Shown here: positions 24,301-35,700 of the stretch, piece after piece
Layout: every line of letters begins with the position of its first letter
Numbering within the stretch: position 1 is the stretch's first letter
Source of the DNA: Phanerodontia chrysosporium
Taxonomy: Eukaryota; Basidiomycota; Agaricomycetes; Polyporales; Phanerochaetaceae
Reading direction: 5' to 3'
Length of the DNA stretch: 64,000 nt
Assembly: GCA_001910725.1 (NCBI GenBank)
Contig: MJGA01000005.1
Coordinates: 1,054,001-1,118,000 of the forward strand
The notes under the pieces: model-generated
Databases searched by the model: none
What the model was told of the DNA's origin: nothing
What the model saw: only the letters and a program-made list of their open reading frames with translations
Position numbers and translations under genes: made by a program

Positions 24301-25054
24301 ATTACTTGACGCTCACTTCCAGGAACCCGTATTATGCAAAAGACTATTGCACTTCTCAGATGAACTCACGCCAGTCAACAAGGCCTTCCTTGTGTCATTC
24401 TTCTGTGGAGGGTGCCCGCTCATGGCCCGCGTCGCTCGTTGGCTGTCCCACGGCCTGTTGGTCGGAGACCACATCTTCGATGAGGTACACCCAGCCCGTC
24501 CTGTTACAGCGCGAGCCACTTACGCACCCCTCCACAGCAGCCGTATAGTTCGCTTCCTGCGCTGGAGCCTATCGCGGACCTATTGTCCCCGCCTGGTGGA
24601 TCCAAGGCCATGTTCGATGTCGTCAGCGGTGCCGAGGAAGACAATTACTTCGACGACCTTCTGTGTTATGTGCAGATCCTTAATCGAGCATTCAATGATG
24701 TGCCTGCATATGTACAGGAGGAGAAACGGCTGGCTGCCGTAAACTCGCAGCTCTCCACCAACGGTGTCGCGCCAGCCTCTCCAGAGAAGACGAAGACAGA
24801 GTTGCAGCGCATCAAACATAGCCTTGACGTCCTTCATGGAAAAATCGGTACGTCAGGGTTTGACATTCTCGTGACGAAAGGCTTACAGATCTCTTGCAGT
24901 GGATACGCGTGCGGCACACTTAGACAGATCACGCGTAAAGGCCGCGTTGCAGCAACTTTCCTTCCGCATTTACTATGCCAGGGAGGCGGCGTTGAAATGG
25001 TATCGTGCCCCTCGTCCTGCAAATCTGCGGGCTTATTTCCGGAAGCCGACGTAG
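21372..25054 (+). CDS. Candidate CANIN-domain (Nse6/SLF2-like) genome-maintenance protein
   Basis: The ATG at 21372 gives MSRPLKKTDKGNRSITDFF, containing a PCNA-interaction-like box. A long disordered, Ser/Pro- and Lys-rich region with acidic patches follows (about 21450-23250), then a helical region. An intron (GTACGT..TGTAG, about 22782-22830) joins LLAR to PGKRCNQRGAESSPLS. The C-terminal half contains AAMNVVHQRSRQENAFSVNR, LHLPFSEDQIAGDQVLSFLN, LSDQAYLCLVALASRLPVRC, MIMVLLLIGFDTNSSAELRS and a final ALKWYRAPRPANLRAYFRKP. The layout (long disordered tail plus helical-repeat C-terminus) resembles basidiomycete proteins annotated with the CANIN domain, which binds Smc6/Nse5, but I recognise it only by general resemblance. 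A frame change near 21739 is unexplained: the upstream frame must shift, by an atypical 59-base intron (21726-21784) or by one lost base in a TTTT run. The neighbour downstream is RAD10, convergent, 168 bases away. Confidence 0.5.
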
Positions 25055-25222
25055 GATCCTTTATTTCACACCCTTTCCTTATCTATTCCAGACACCTCGC
25101 TTCCTTCGCATTAGCTTACAGACGCACAAGTATTCGGAACTATGATACAGCTAGAGCTAAAGTGCATCTGGATTATCCTAGAATACACCGGCTAGTACAC
25201 GAGATACTTTATGTACAGTACA

Positions 25223-26616
25223 TCATTGCAGCATGTCCGCGGCCCCGAAATCATCATTGTCATTGTCATTCTCAGGATGCCCGCTCTTCTGTCGTTTGGG
25301 TGCTGTCTCGGCGTCCTCTATGTCAGATGGATTCAAGTCCAGCTCAATGTCCCATGTAGGACTTGGAGGGCGTTTGCGGGACGAGGTGTCGCCGTCAATG
25401 GTAGTGGTTCGTGACGGTGGCGTGGGCGGACGCGACTGCTCGTCTGGCGGGGGCGTGTTGAGGTCGAGCTCAAGGTCCCAGACGGGGCTTGGCTCCCGGG
25501 GTAGGCGAGTGGGCGCGTCGGCATCGGCTCGCTGCTTGCCCTTGTTCTTCGCTGCGAGCCGCTGGTCCACCGAACTATTCCCGTCTTGTCTCTGCGAGGC
25601 GAAGGGCAGGACAGCGGACCCGTTCCCCCGGAAGGGTTTCTCGAATGCGTCTTTGATGCGCTTCACCTTGACCTGACCGAAGCCCGGCAGTTGCAGCAGT
25701 CGCTCCGAGGGCGCACGCGCTATGTCTGCGAAGCTCTTTGCAGTGTTAGACGGAGGAGGCTGCGAGTCATGTGTGTGACCGTACCCCGATGGATGTGCGT
25801 AGGATCTCGACATCGGTCTTGTTCACTTTGCTTATGCTCGTGAGTGCTGTCCGCATCATCGACTCGTAGTCTTTATCTACGCGTTCCTTGATCAAGGTTG
25901 GGGGCTTGTGTTCGAACTGTTTGAAGGTCGAGAGGTAGAAGCCAGCTTCTTCTGTACTACACGGAGATGAGCGGGAGCACAAATAGGAAGTAAGGTCCAC
26001 TCACGTCCAAGCGACGATCACCGTTATATTATTGATCAGACACATCTGCGACAGTCAGGCTACATTATCACTGACTGTAATTCGTACACACCTTCGTCAA
26101 TTCTCGAATCGAATCTTGGTGTTCGCTCTGGAAGCCCATTAACTGTCTACATCGGCTATCACAGGACAGCGGCGTACCGCATCGCATAAGATGAGGAGAA
26201 TCCTCAAGTTGAATGCAGTCCCTAGACGTTCAATACGTTGATGAATATATTCTGGGTGTAGCCTATGGTACCTCAAGCTACTCATGGTCAGACCGGACGT
26301 GCTAAGCCAGCGGATGCTCACCGACCTGAGATACAACACACCGGTCGTTCGCCCAACCTGGTAGTCACAGACTACATCGCCAAATTCTTTGCCAACGCCT
26401 TTGATGCATTCCAGTACCGGATTGCCTCTCTTTAGAGAGGCGCAGTGAGCGGAGGACGGTTTGACATGATCTGAAATTATGCTATACCTGGCACGGATTT
26501 ATTATGATGTTGTTACCGATACCTGGCTGTACGACAGGAGGCTTCGGCGGCCCTGACGAGGATCCTGCCCGCGAGTCATTCGCAGATCTTGACGAGGCGG
26601 AAGGCAAGGTCTGCAT
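25223..26616 (-). CDS. RAD10: Rad10/ERCC1 DNA-repair endonuclease subunit
   Basis: This is the non-catalytic partner of the XPF/Rad1 nuclease, cutting on the 5' side of lesions in nucleotide excision repair and at recombination intermediates. The start at 26616 yields MQTLPSASSRSAND; a proline-rich linker ends NNIIINPCQ, and an intron joins it to RGNPVLECIKGVGKEFGDVV plus CDYQVGRTTGVLYLS, the core of the central XPF-like domain. YHRLHPEYIHQRIERLGTAF, ITVIVAW, EEAGFYLSTFKQFEHKPP and MMRTALTSISKVNKTDVEIL follow. The helix-hairpin-helix pair is FADIARAPSERLLQLPGFGQ then VKVKRIKDAFEKPFRG. Beyond it is an unusual tail of about 130 residues with two near-identical blocks, PSPVWDLELDLN and PSPTWDIELDLN, and a KRQKSG basic patch. 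The core is unambiguous; the function of the tail is unknown. It is convergent with the CANIN candidate and divergent from amidohydrolase copy 2 (255 bases). Confidence 0.93.
25331..25492 (-). repeat. Two-copy LELDLN-type motif in the Rad10 tail
   Basis: The Rad10 reading frame encodes PSPVWDLELDLN at 25457-25492 and PSPTWDIELDLN at 25331-25366, separated by 30 residues rich in Pro, Thr and Asp. Ten of twelve positions are identical and the differences are conservative (V/T and L/I). The pattern SP-x-W-D-hydrophobic-E-L-D-L-N looks like a short linear binding motif, not a fold. Confidence 0.85.
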
Positions 26617-26814
26617 GGGAGTCAAACACAGCGTTTGCCTGAACGGGCGATGGTCACGGAGTGTTTTGATGGGGGCGGGATGCCGCGGTGCCGGGGAAAG
26701 CAAGCGGAGCGATAGCATGGGAGAGCACATCGTCTGCCCGTCGCGACATTGGCTCACAAATTCACGCACTTCCCCCTGCGCATATGGACCCCATCAGCCC
26801 AGACCCTGCGTGTG

Positions 26815-26821
26815 TATATAA
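26815..26821 (+). promoter_or_regulatory. TATA box of amidohydrolase copy 2
   Basis: TATATAA occurs 51 bases before the copy 2 start codon at 26872, a plausible distance for a compact fungal promoter with a short leader. It is the only textbook TATA element I noted near a confident start in this window. Confidence 0.6.
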
Positions 26822-26871
26822 GCCTCGCCCCGGTGTGGCCGTCGCGCTCAGCATCGTCAACCCCACCCGCC

Positions 26872-29800
26872 ATGGACAAAGGGCCCCCGTCTACCGCTCC
26901 CATGCTGCCACAACCGGCAAGCGGCCACCGTGCAAGCAAGGCAGCGTCGCGCCGCGCGGTTGTGTGGAGGCTGTCCCTGACCGCAGTAGTCCTGCTCGCA
27001 GTATCGCAGTGGACGCTCATCAAGTCACACGTCGACTCCAAGCGAGCCTCTGTCCAGATACCCGTGCATGCTGAGCAGATATTGGACAAGTGTCGTTTGC
27101 TCAATGTCGCAGCCGGACCCCCAGAGGACTTTAATCTCAGAGAGTACTCCGACAGATTTGTGCCCGGGACCAAGGCTACTCTGATCAAGGTACGTTGGCA
27201 AGGACAAATACGCGTATTTTCGGCTCATATATGCGTCCCAGAACGCGACAATCTGGACGGGCCAGCAAAATGGGCTGGAAGTCGTCAAAGGTGACGTGTT
27301 GCTGCAGCACGGCTTGATCAAAAAAGTCGGACTTGTCGACCGGGCTGCACTCCAGAGCGAGAATATGGTCGAAATAGATGCGAATGGCGCATGGGTTTCA
27401 CCTGGGTATGTGAGAGACCCGCCGTTTCTTCATGATGACAGCTCACATGGCGTACAGCATTGTGGATATGCATAGTCACCTCGCGGTCGACTCTAGTCCT
27501 GCCTTGCGCGGCTCCAATGATGGCAACTCTAGGCATGGACCAGTATTGCCTGTAAGCAGCCCATGTACCATGTCTCTTGAACTAGGCTAACGTGTACGTA
27601 GTGGCTGCGTGCTCTGGATGCCCTCAATACGCGTGATGACGCGTACCGTCTCAGTATATCGGGAGGTGTGACCACTGCGTTGGTTTTGCCTGGGTCTGCC
27701 AATGCCATAGGTGCGCAATGTCCGGCAGCCATGGGATGTTGGTAGTGAGACTTGTCACAGGCGGACAGGGAATTCTCATCAAGTTGCGACCTACGGCAGA
27801 GCGTTCTCCTACGTCAATGCTGCTTGAGAACCCATATTCCACCAATATCTCCGAATATGACCCTCACAAGGCGTTCAGGTTCAGACAAATGAAGTAAGTC
27901 GTCGAGAGACCTATCATCTGATCACGACACTCATGTCGAGGTAGACACGCTTGCGGTATGTCGAACACTGATGTTCGCGCTACTAGACTGACCCTGATCC
28001 GCTGTAACCCATCGTACAGGCGAGAATCCTGGTATGGGCGACCTGTATGACCCAGAACTCTTCACATGATACTGATGCAGAGCGCAGATCGCGTCTATTC
28101 GGGTACACGGATGGATACGACCTGGGCATTCCGACAAGCGTGAGCACAAGTCATACTATTCACTCGTACCTCTGACTCAAGCTCCGTCAGATACAATAAA
28201 GCTCGCGAGATCAAGGTCGCCCAGGATGAGTATTGCGCGAAAGCTCTGCAAGGCGAATGGGCTGGGCTGGCAAGCGAATTCCCGGGAGATTACCAGTGGG
28301 AAGCCCTCGTCGACGTCCTTCGCGGGCGCGTGAAGGTAGTTATGCCTGAAGATAGCTCTCGACACGTTTGATGACCATTATGCCCAGGTTCATAATCACT
28401 GCTATGAGACCGTAGACCTGGACGACATGGTTCGGGTGCGTTATCAATGAAGCAAGTCAGTGTATAAAATTTGAGTCTCATATTGCATGCAGATCACCAA
28501 TGAATTCAAGTTCCACATCGCGGCATTCCATCACGCCCATGAGACTTACCTCGTTCCTGAGACGCTGAAGTCGGCATACGGTCAGTTCCTCGAATCAGCT
28601 GTCGACATCGCGTTGCTGAGGCAGCGTCTGTACAGGCGGCCCACCCGCTGCTGCTCTTTTTGCAAGCAATGCACGGTACAAGCGAGAGTCCTACCGTGGA
28701 TCAGAGTTCGCGCCTCGTATCCTCGCAAATAATTCCCTTCAGGTGGTCATGAAAGTATGTCATTCCCATACGACGATAGAGCGTATCCTGACTTCGATAT
28801 AGTCGGATCATCCTGTCTTGGACTCCCGATTCTTGCTCTACGAAGCTCAGCAAGCCCACTTCTATGGACTCGATGCCAACCTTGCCCTCTTATCTGTCAC
28901 TGGGACTCCCGCTCATATCATCGGCCAGGACCATCGTGTGGGATTCATCAAGGCTGGCTATGATGCAGGTGAGTCTAACATGTCCAGGGTCTCCCACAGC
29001 ACTGACTCATGTCGCATAGATGTCGTTCTCTGGGACAGTCACCCTCTCGCTCTTGGCGCTACTCCTCAACAAGTCTGGATCGACGGCATTCCCCAAATCG
29101 CCACACCACACGTGCACAAGAAGCCCGAGCATCTGCAGCATGTCCCGAAGACCCCAAACTTCGACAAAGAGGCGGAAAAGACGCTCCAGTACGACGGCTT
29201 GCCGCCCTTGCTGCCTGAGCATTCGAGTAAAGACGTCGTCATCTTCACCAACGTCACCGACGCCCTGACTAAAGACGGTCTCGAGCTGCGGACTCTTTTC
29301 ATGGCGCAGAGGGGCCCGGGCGTTGTCGTCGTCGAAGCAGGCAAGATAGTTTGCGCGGGTCCCGAGAGGGCATGCAGCGCTTTCTTGCAGCAAGAGGCGA
29401 CTCATATCGACTTGCAAGGAGGCTCAATCGCGCCCGGACTGCTCTCTTTCGGTTCGCCTCTCGGTTTGCAAGAAATACAGGGTGAAGCTAGTACGGCGGA
29501 TGGGTGGGTGCTGGACCCCTTGCAAGGGGATCTCCCAGATATAGCTGGTGGCGAGCGCGCCTTGATTCACGCCATCGACGGTCTTCAGTTCACGACGAGA
29601 GACGCACTGTAAGCAGGATGCATTGGCTCTGAGAATGTCGAATCTAACCATCCTCGTAGTCTTGCTTATCGCTCCGGAGTCACCACAGGAGTCACGGCCC
29701 CAAAAGCAGCAGGTTTCCTCGCAGGCGTCAGCACTGCGTTTTCGACGGGAGCCCTACACTCCTTGGAGAAAGGCGCGATCATCCAGAAAGACGCCGCCGT

Positions 29801-30572
29801 GCACGTCTCGATCTTCCACGACGGCTTCCCGGGCGTGAGCACGCAGATCGCTACGCTGCGCCGGTTGCTGAAGGGCCACGGCAAGGGCGCGCTGGGGCAC
29901 TGGTTTGCGAAGGTCGTCGACGGCGAGGTCCCACTCGTCATCGACGTCCACAGCGCCGACGCCATCGCATCGTTGATCCGCCTGAAGGGCGAGATCGAGG
30001 ACGAGTTCGATACAGAGCTCAAGTTTGTCTTCGCGGGCGCGACGGAGGCGCATATCCTCGCGAAGGAGATCGCTGAGGCTGGCGCAGGCGTCATCATTGC
30101 GCCTTCTCGGCCGTTCCCTCATTCATGGGAGCAGCGGCGGGTGTAGGTGATACACCATAGAGGTAGCCACTGTCGTGCTTATGCTTTTTCTTTTTGCAGG
30201 CTGCCTGGCCCTCCCCTCTCGGAGCAGAACTCCGTCGCGGCACTTCGTGCAGAGAATGTTACCGTGGCTCTCGGCGTCTCCGGCACATGGCAGGCTAGGA
30301 ACACTAGGTTCGATATTGGATGGGTACGCACCATATCACCACTATGTATGAGCACCACCTCATGGTGTTGCTTACAGGCCGAACTCGAGGCTGGAGGCAC
30401 CTTCGACAAGCGTGCTGCTCTCGCGTTGGCGACTGTCAATCTCGAAAAGCTCCTCGGAATACAGACCGGAAACGAGGATCTCGTGGCTACCGTCGGCGGC
30501 GATCTTCTTGATTTCTCGAGCAAGGTTACTGCGATCATTTCCCCTAGACGGGGCTTGGTAGATATTTTGTAA
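26872..30572 (+). CDS. Membrane-anchored two-domain amidohydrolase, copy 2
   Basis: About 950 residues in many short exons. The start MDKGPPSTAPMLPQPASG is followed by a basic patch and one membrane helix (RRAVVWRLSLTAVVLLAVSQ), predicting a type II membrane protein. The first amidohydrolase domain has the beta-sandwich start (LLQHGLIKKVG, IDANGAWVSPG), the metal-binding IVDMHSHL (near 27465), LSISGGVTTALVLPGSANAI, HNHCYETVDLDDMVR, FHHAHETYLVPE, the aspartate in SDHPVLDSRFLLYEAQQAH and the closing LWDSHPLALGATPQQVWIDG. The second half restarts with GLPPLLP and VIFTNVTDALTKDG, reaching GGSIAPGLLSFGSPLG, where HxH is replaced, and ends AIISPRRGLVDIL. So one domain looks catalytic and one degenerate. 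Fungal relatives are commonly listed as carbohydrate esterase family 9 or imidazolonepropionase-like; the true substrate is unknown. The paralogue at 32727-36278 lies in inverted orientation beyond two housekeeping genes. Confidence 0.82.
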
Positions 30573-30623
30573 AGTCAAGATTCGTGCAAAAATCCAGATA
30601 TGTAATTGTATGCAGAGACACTG

Positions 30624-31470
30624 TTACGAATGTACTGTGGTGTCTTCTCGACGTTTGAGCTCGAATCTGTCTACGACTATTTGTACAATATCTTTCCATT
30701 CCGTCATCGCTCCGATACCTATGCGCAGATGAGATTTGTCAGTTCCTGAGGGAATACGTAGTGCTCACCGATGTCGCCACATGCAAGCTTCTTGCCTATG
30801 GGGCCTACCACCTTATACTCGATGACTTCTTCGATGACACGAAGATGTTCGCCCGTCAGAGGATGTTCATACATCAAAGTATTCATTGCTGGGAAGATAT
30901 ATGTTGGCGTCGTTGGTGCGAGGGCGCGTAAGAGAGATGTCTAGGAGACTAAAAGCGTGTTCAACCAGGAAGCAGACATAACGACGCACTGCTAGGTTAT
31001 CGCATGCGCCATGAGCGATCTTGGACAGCGTATTCGCCGAGCAGGGGGCCACAAGGACGATATCTGCCCAACGGCGGAGTTCAATGTGTAGAATCGGGTC
31101 CCCCACCTTGTAGCCCTCCTGGATATACATGAACCGTGTCAGCAAGTAGTCGCGCAATCAACCGCGCGGGGGTGACTTACAACCCATTCGTCTTCGTCTC
31201 TCCATACGCGGGAACCTACGCGGCGAATCTCTTCAGCATCGAAGAATGTGAACGCAGCCTTGGTTGCAACGACTTCTACTTTCACATTCTGGTGCTACAT
31301 TTATTGTTCATATACGCCCACAACACATATAGTAGAATGGGACTGACATTCAGCAGCTCAGAGACGATGAGGGGCGCCTTGATGGAGGCCACGCTCCCCG
31401 TCAATATCAGCACAACGTGCGTATGTCCTGGCTGTCTCTCCTGCTCGGCGACAAAGGGTGCGTTTGACAT
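30624..31470 (-). CDS. Phosphopantothenoylcysteine decarboxylase (Hal3/Cab3 flavoprotein)
   Basis: This FMN enzyme decarboxylates 4'-phosphopantothenoylcysteine to 4'-phosphopantetheine, the third step of coenzyme A synthesis. The start at 31470 gives MSNAPFVAEQERQPGHTHVV, then LILTGSVASIKAPLIVSELL, the flavin-binding first strand and helix. VKVEVVATKAAFTFFDAEEI and the active-site histidine region GDPILHIELRRWADIVLVAP follow, with CSANTLSKIAHGACDNLA. The next landmarks are PTYIFPAMNTLMYEHP, holding the substrate-gripping asparagine, and KKLACGDIG, holding the catalytic cysteine. The end reads AMTEWKDIVQIVVDRFELKR. All three residues required for decarboxylation in plant HAL3 (His, Asn, Cys) are present in this one chain. 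In yeast they are split among Hal3, Vhs3 and Cab3, so this is a self-sufficient enzyme. It is divergent from the OSCP gene. Confidence 0.9.
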
Positions 31471-31797
31471 GGTGGTTAGTAATCAAAGTGCGTAGTGCTC
31501 GGCGATGCTGAGGACAGGTATACATGTGCGGGTAGTCCGAATAATGCACAGCTAAGATCACTTTCGACATGATAAATAGTGAAGCTCCTTATTGGGTAGT
31601 ATATCGAGACGAGACATACAGGACTGCATTGCAGCAAGTACGTACTTATACTGCGAGCTCAGAGAGAAAGCGTTACTGGCTCAGGCGCGCGCGCCGAAAT
31701 CGCCCGCGCGGCGTTTGCCGATAGCCCAGTCGGATTTCGCCAACGACGCGTTGAGCAGCTCCCTCATCGTCCTCGTCCTTCCCCTCGTCGTCTCGTC
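31471..31797. promoter_or_regulatory. Divergent promoter region, PPCDC / OSCP
   Basis: These 327 bases separate the start codons of two divergent housekeeping genes. The part nearest OSCP is GC-rich and pyrimidine-rich on the plus strand just before the ATG. No TATA box or known binding site stands out. Confidence 0.5.
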
Positions 31798-32543
31798 ATG
31801 CTGCGCTCGTCACTCCGCACCGCTGCCGCGTCCGCTGGTCTGGGCCGCCGTGCTGCAAGCACCATCGCCACCAAGTACTCGCAGGCCATCTTCTCCGCCG
31901 CGCTCAAGAAGTCGCCCGCCGACCTTGACAAGGTCCAGACCGAGCTCAACACCATCGAGTCCACGATCAAGAGCGTCCCCGAGCTCAACGCGTTCGTGCA
32001 CAACCCCACCCTCTCCGCGAGCGACCGCGCTGTCGGCCTCCAGGCGCTCTTCAAGCAGGCTGAGACCTCGAAGAAGAGCCAGCTCTCCGACCTGACCAAA
32101 AACCTGTTCGCGACCCTGTCGGAGAACGGCCGTCTGAGCGAGACCGTCGGTGTCATTGAGGGCTTCAACGAGCTTGTTGCCCAGCACAAGGGCGAGCTCA
32201 CGGTCACGATCACTTCCGCGGGCCCGCTTCCGCGCGATGCCCAGTCCCGCCTGGAGGCTACCCTGAAGCAGTCACAGGCTGCTCAGAACGCCAAGAGCCT
32301 CAAGGTCGTCAACAAGGTATGTGGCTGCCGTTGAAGGAATGTCTGCATGTTAATCATGTCCGTTCCACGACACTCAGATCAACCCTTCGATCCTCGGCGG
32401 TATCATCGTTGATTTCGGTGACAAGTCCATTGACCTTAGCGTCGCGTCCCGCGTCACCAAGCTTAACAACCTGCTCCAGCGTATGTACTCTCGCTGTGCA
32501 CCTCACGAATCCAGGACTCACGCTCTCATCAGAGTCCGTTTAG
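31798..32543 (+). CDS. ATP5: ATP synthase subunit 5 (OSCP), mitochondrial
   Basis: OSCP links the F1 head to the peripheral stalk of mitochondrial ATP synthase. The start MLRSSLRTAAASAGLGRRAA is an arginine/alanine-rich import presequence. The mature part begins STIATKYSQAIFSAALKK and shows the N-terminal helical domain (ELNAFVHNPTLSASDRAVGL, LFATLSENGRLSETVGVIEG). The C-terminal segment follows: GELTVTITSAGPLPRDAQSR and, across an intron near 32316-32376, INPSILGGIIVDFGDKSIDL, the OSCP signature, then SVASRVTKLNNLLQ. A last intron (32480-32530) adds QSV and TAG at 32541. The total is about 215 residues, the usual size. Coding bases are strongly GC-biased at third positions compared with neighbours, as expected for a highly expressed gene. 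Confidence 0.95.
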
Positions 32544-32726
32544 TTTCATGTAGCCTGCATAGAATCTGCATTCTGGACTTTGCTCTCCAAACACTGAAAT
32601 ATCCTCACAAATGAGTGCGTCAAACTGTCCCATCTCGGCATGTTCAGACAATTCGATTGCAAGTGCCTTCAAATAACTATCTCGGTGAGGTTATCATTAC
32701 ATAGTCCAAAACCCGGTATCGTACTC

Positions 32727-35700
32727 TCAAAGCAAGTCCACAAACCCGCGTTTGGCACGGAGCACGGCGACGACTTTGCTGTTGAAGTCGAATAGATCGC
32801 CCCCTTCGGTAGCAACGAGGTCGCTTGCAGTGGCGGCTTCCACCTTACCCCCGAGGAGCTTCTCAATGTTGCTCGATGCGATTGCCATAGCCTGGGACCT
32901 AGAGATTCCGCCTCCCGCATCAATAGCGAGCTGCATACGTGAATGAATGTACTGTCACTATGCACGGAATAGGTTTACGCACCCAACCGACATCAAAGCG
33001 AGCGTTCCTGGCGTTCCAAGCCTCCTCGATGCCGATGCCAACTGTAACGTTGTGTTTGAGCAGAACTTCGACCGAGCTCTCTTCCGAAAGAGGATGGCCT
33101 GGCAAGATTCTCCTGCGCTCCCACGTTGTAGGGAAGGGTCTAGCTTGAATTTGGATAACACCAATGTGCGCCTGGGCAAGCTCCTTAGCCAGAAGGTGTG
33201 CTTCGAGACCACCGGTGATGGTCAGATGGATTGCATGGCCGACTTTCTCCTCGACTTCTCTCTTCAGGAGAATAAGCGTAGCAATGATATCTGCGCTGTC
33301 CGTGTCGACTACGAGTGTCGCTTTACCCTGTCAAGCCAGTTTGTTCAGTAAGCAGTTACGCCATGGGACGAATACAAACTACCTGCGCGATATCCATGAA
33401 CCATTGGCCTGCGTCTCCGTTGGGAGGATTGAGGAGGAGCCTCCTCAGCGTTCCGATCTGGGTACTCACGCTGGGAGCCCCTCCAAAGTGCCTGACCGTC
33501 ACGTGCACAGCGTTCACGTCCTGTATCACTGCCTCCTCGTCAAGCTTGTTGAGCGCACCAGTTGAGAAGGTAGTGCTAAGCCCAGCGTAGAAGCGGCGCC
33601 CGACGGGCGCAGTGATTGCCTTCAGCACCCCAGACCGATACGCGAGCAGCGCGTTGCGGCCGCCAAACTGCAGGCCGTCTACTGCGCGCACGAGTGCGGC
33701 ATCCCCTCCTATGATTGACGGAATGCGGTCTACCAGAGGGTCGAAGACGAGGCCATCGTTGGTAGAGTCCTCCGCGTCAATCTCGACAAGGCCAAGTGGC
33801 GAACCGAAGGTCGTGAGGCCTGGTGAGAGTGAGCCGCCGCGCAAGTCGATGAAATGCGCGTTCGCAGGGAGCTGAAGCGCGGCGTCGGGAAAGCTGATGG
33901 CGGTGATAGTGCCATTAGTGACAACCACGGTCCGAAGGTCTTCGGTGTCCTCGGCGAAGTACAGCTCGTTGACTTCGAATCCCGAGCGCGTGAAAATACT
34001 CTTGACATTCATGAAGATGACGTTTTCCAACTCCTTCTTCGGTTCGAGCGGGGGTAATCCTTCGTACTCAACGGCCGCCTTGGCTTCGTCATCGAAGTTC
34101 GGCACCTGCGGCGTGCGCTGGAATGACTCCGGTTTGCGAGTGACATGGGGCTCGGTAATCTGTGGTATACCGTCTATGAAGACCTGGACAGGAGTTGCTC
34201 CGAGCGCAAGTGGGTGGCTATCCCAGATGACCAAGTCTACGAAAATTCAGTAAATGTGTCATAGGAAGGCTGTCCCGACTCACCTGCGTCATAACCTTCC
34301 TTTATAAAACCGATCCGGTGGTCCATACCCATAATTTCAGCCGGAGTACTAGGTGTATGTATTAAAAAGAGCACCCTCACACCTTGCTTGCACGACGCAC
34401 CTCGTAACTGCAGCGACAGCAAGGTTCTCGGGAAGGCCATAAAGATACGCTTGCTGAGCCTCGTACAGTAGGAAACGGGAATCGAGGACGGGATGATCAC
34501 TCTACAGTCTGGTTAGCGTCGCACCACCTCCGAGAATATCTATCATCACACCTTCATGACGACTTTAAGCCCATGCTTAGCAAGAATCCGTGGTGCGAAT
34601 TCTGAACCACGGTAGGCCTCCCGCTTATACCGCGCGTTGGTTGCGAACATGGCAACTGCAGGGGGGTGACCTACGCAAGAGTCAAGTCATGCAAGTCAGA
34701 ATGCATCGCGCGTGCTTGAGGAAACACACGCACCGTACGCTTGCTTGAGTAGCCCTGGTACAAGATACGCTTCGTGTGCATGGTGAAATGCAGCAATAGG
34801 GAACTGGAATTCATTTGACAGCTTGTGGAAGAGGCATATTCAGCGTCCTCTTATCAAGAAGAACAACCTCGAGGCATACCCGGACAACATCATCAAGGTC
34901 AACTGTCTCATAGCAGTGAATCTGGACCTTCACGCGACCGCGAAGTACGTCTACTAGTGCTTCCCACTGGAGATCCTGGGGAAACGGCGTTTGGGCTATA
35001 TCTTCGAAGCGGCCTTCTTCGACCTTCGCACAGTATGCATCCTGCGCAGCCTTAATTTCGCGAGCCTTATTGTATCTAGGGCTCTCATCAACCGCTGAAA
35101 ACTGCAGACATCTAGAGAGCATACGCTTCACGGAACGCCCACACATTGTCCATGCGCGTGTTGCCATAGACGCGACCTGTACGCTCAACATCATGAGGCT
35201 CTTAGACTGGCGACATCACGAAAAACACTCACTCGGGTTCTCTCCTGTATTCAGGTCAGCATTTTAAAACACGAACGCCGCTGAGTCAAAATTACATACC
35301 GCAGGCATGTCTTAAGGTCTTGTGAGCACGTGTCTATGCACTCTCTGAGTAAGAATACGCACTTCATTTGACGCCACCTCATAGGTCCGTCAACATCGGG
35401 GAAAGAGCTGTTGATTTGGTACGGTGGCTCAAGCAGCATGGATGACGGTGAACGTTCCGCAGTTTTGCGAAGCTTGATAGTGAAGCCTTGCCCTCCTGTC
35501 CGCAGTTTAACATTGAACAATGCATGTCGTCGCGCACACTTACCAATGGCGTTCGCCGAGCCAGGTAATACGAGAGCAGTGGTAACGCCACCAGATATAG
35601 AGAGCTCGTAGGAGTCGTCATGGGTATTGAGTCCATCTAGAGCACGAAGCCATGGGAGAATTGGCCCCTTGAGGGAGTTATCGTCACCGCTGGCTCCTTC

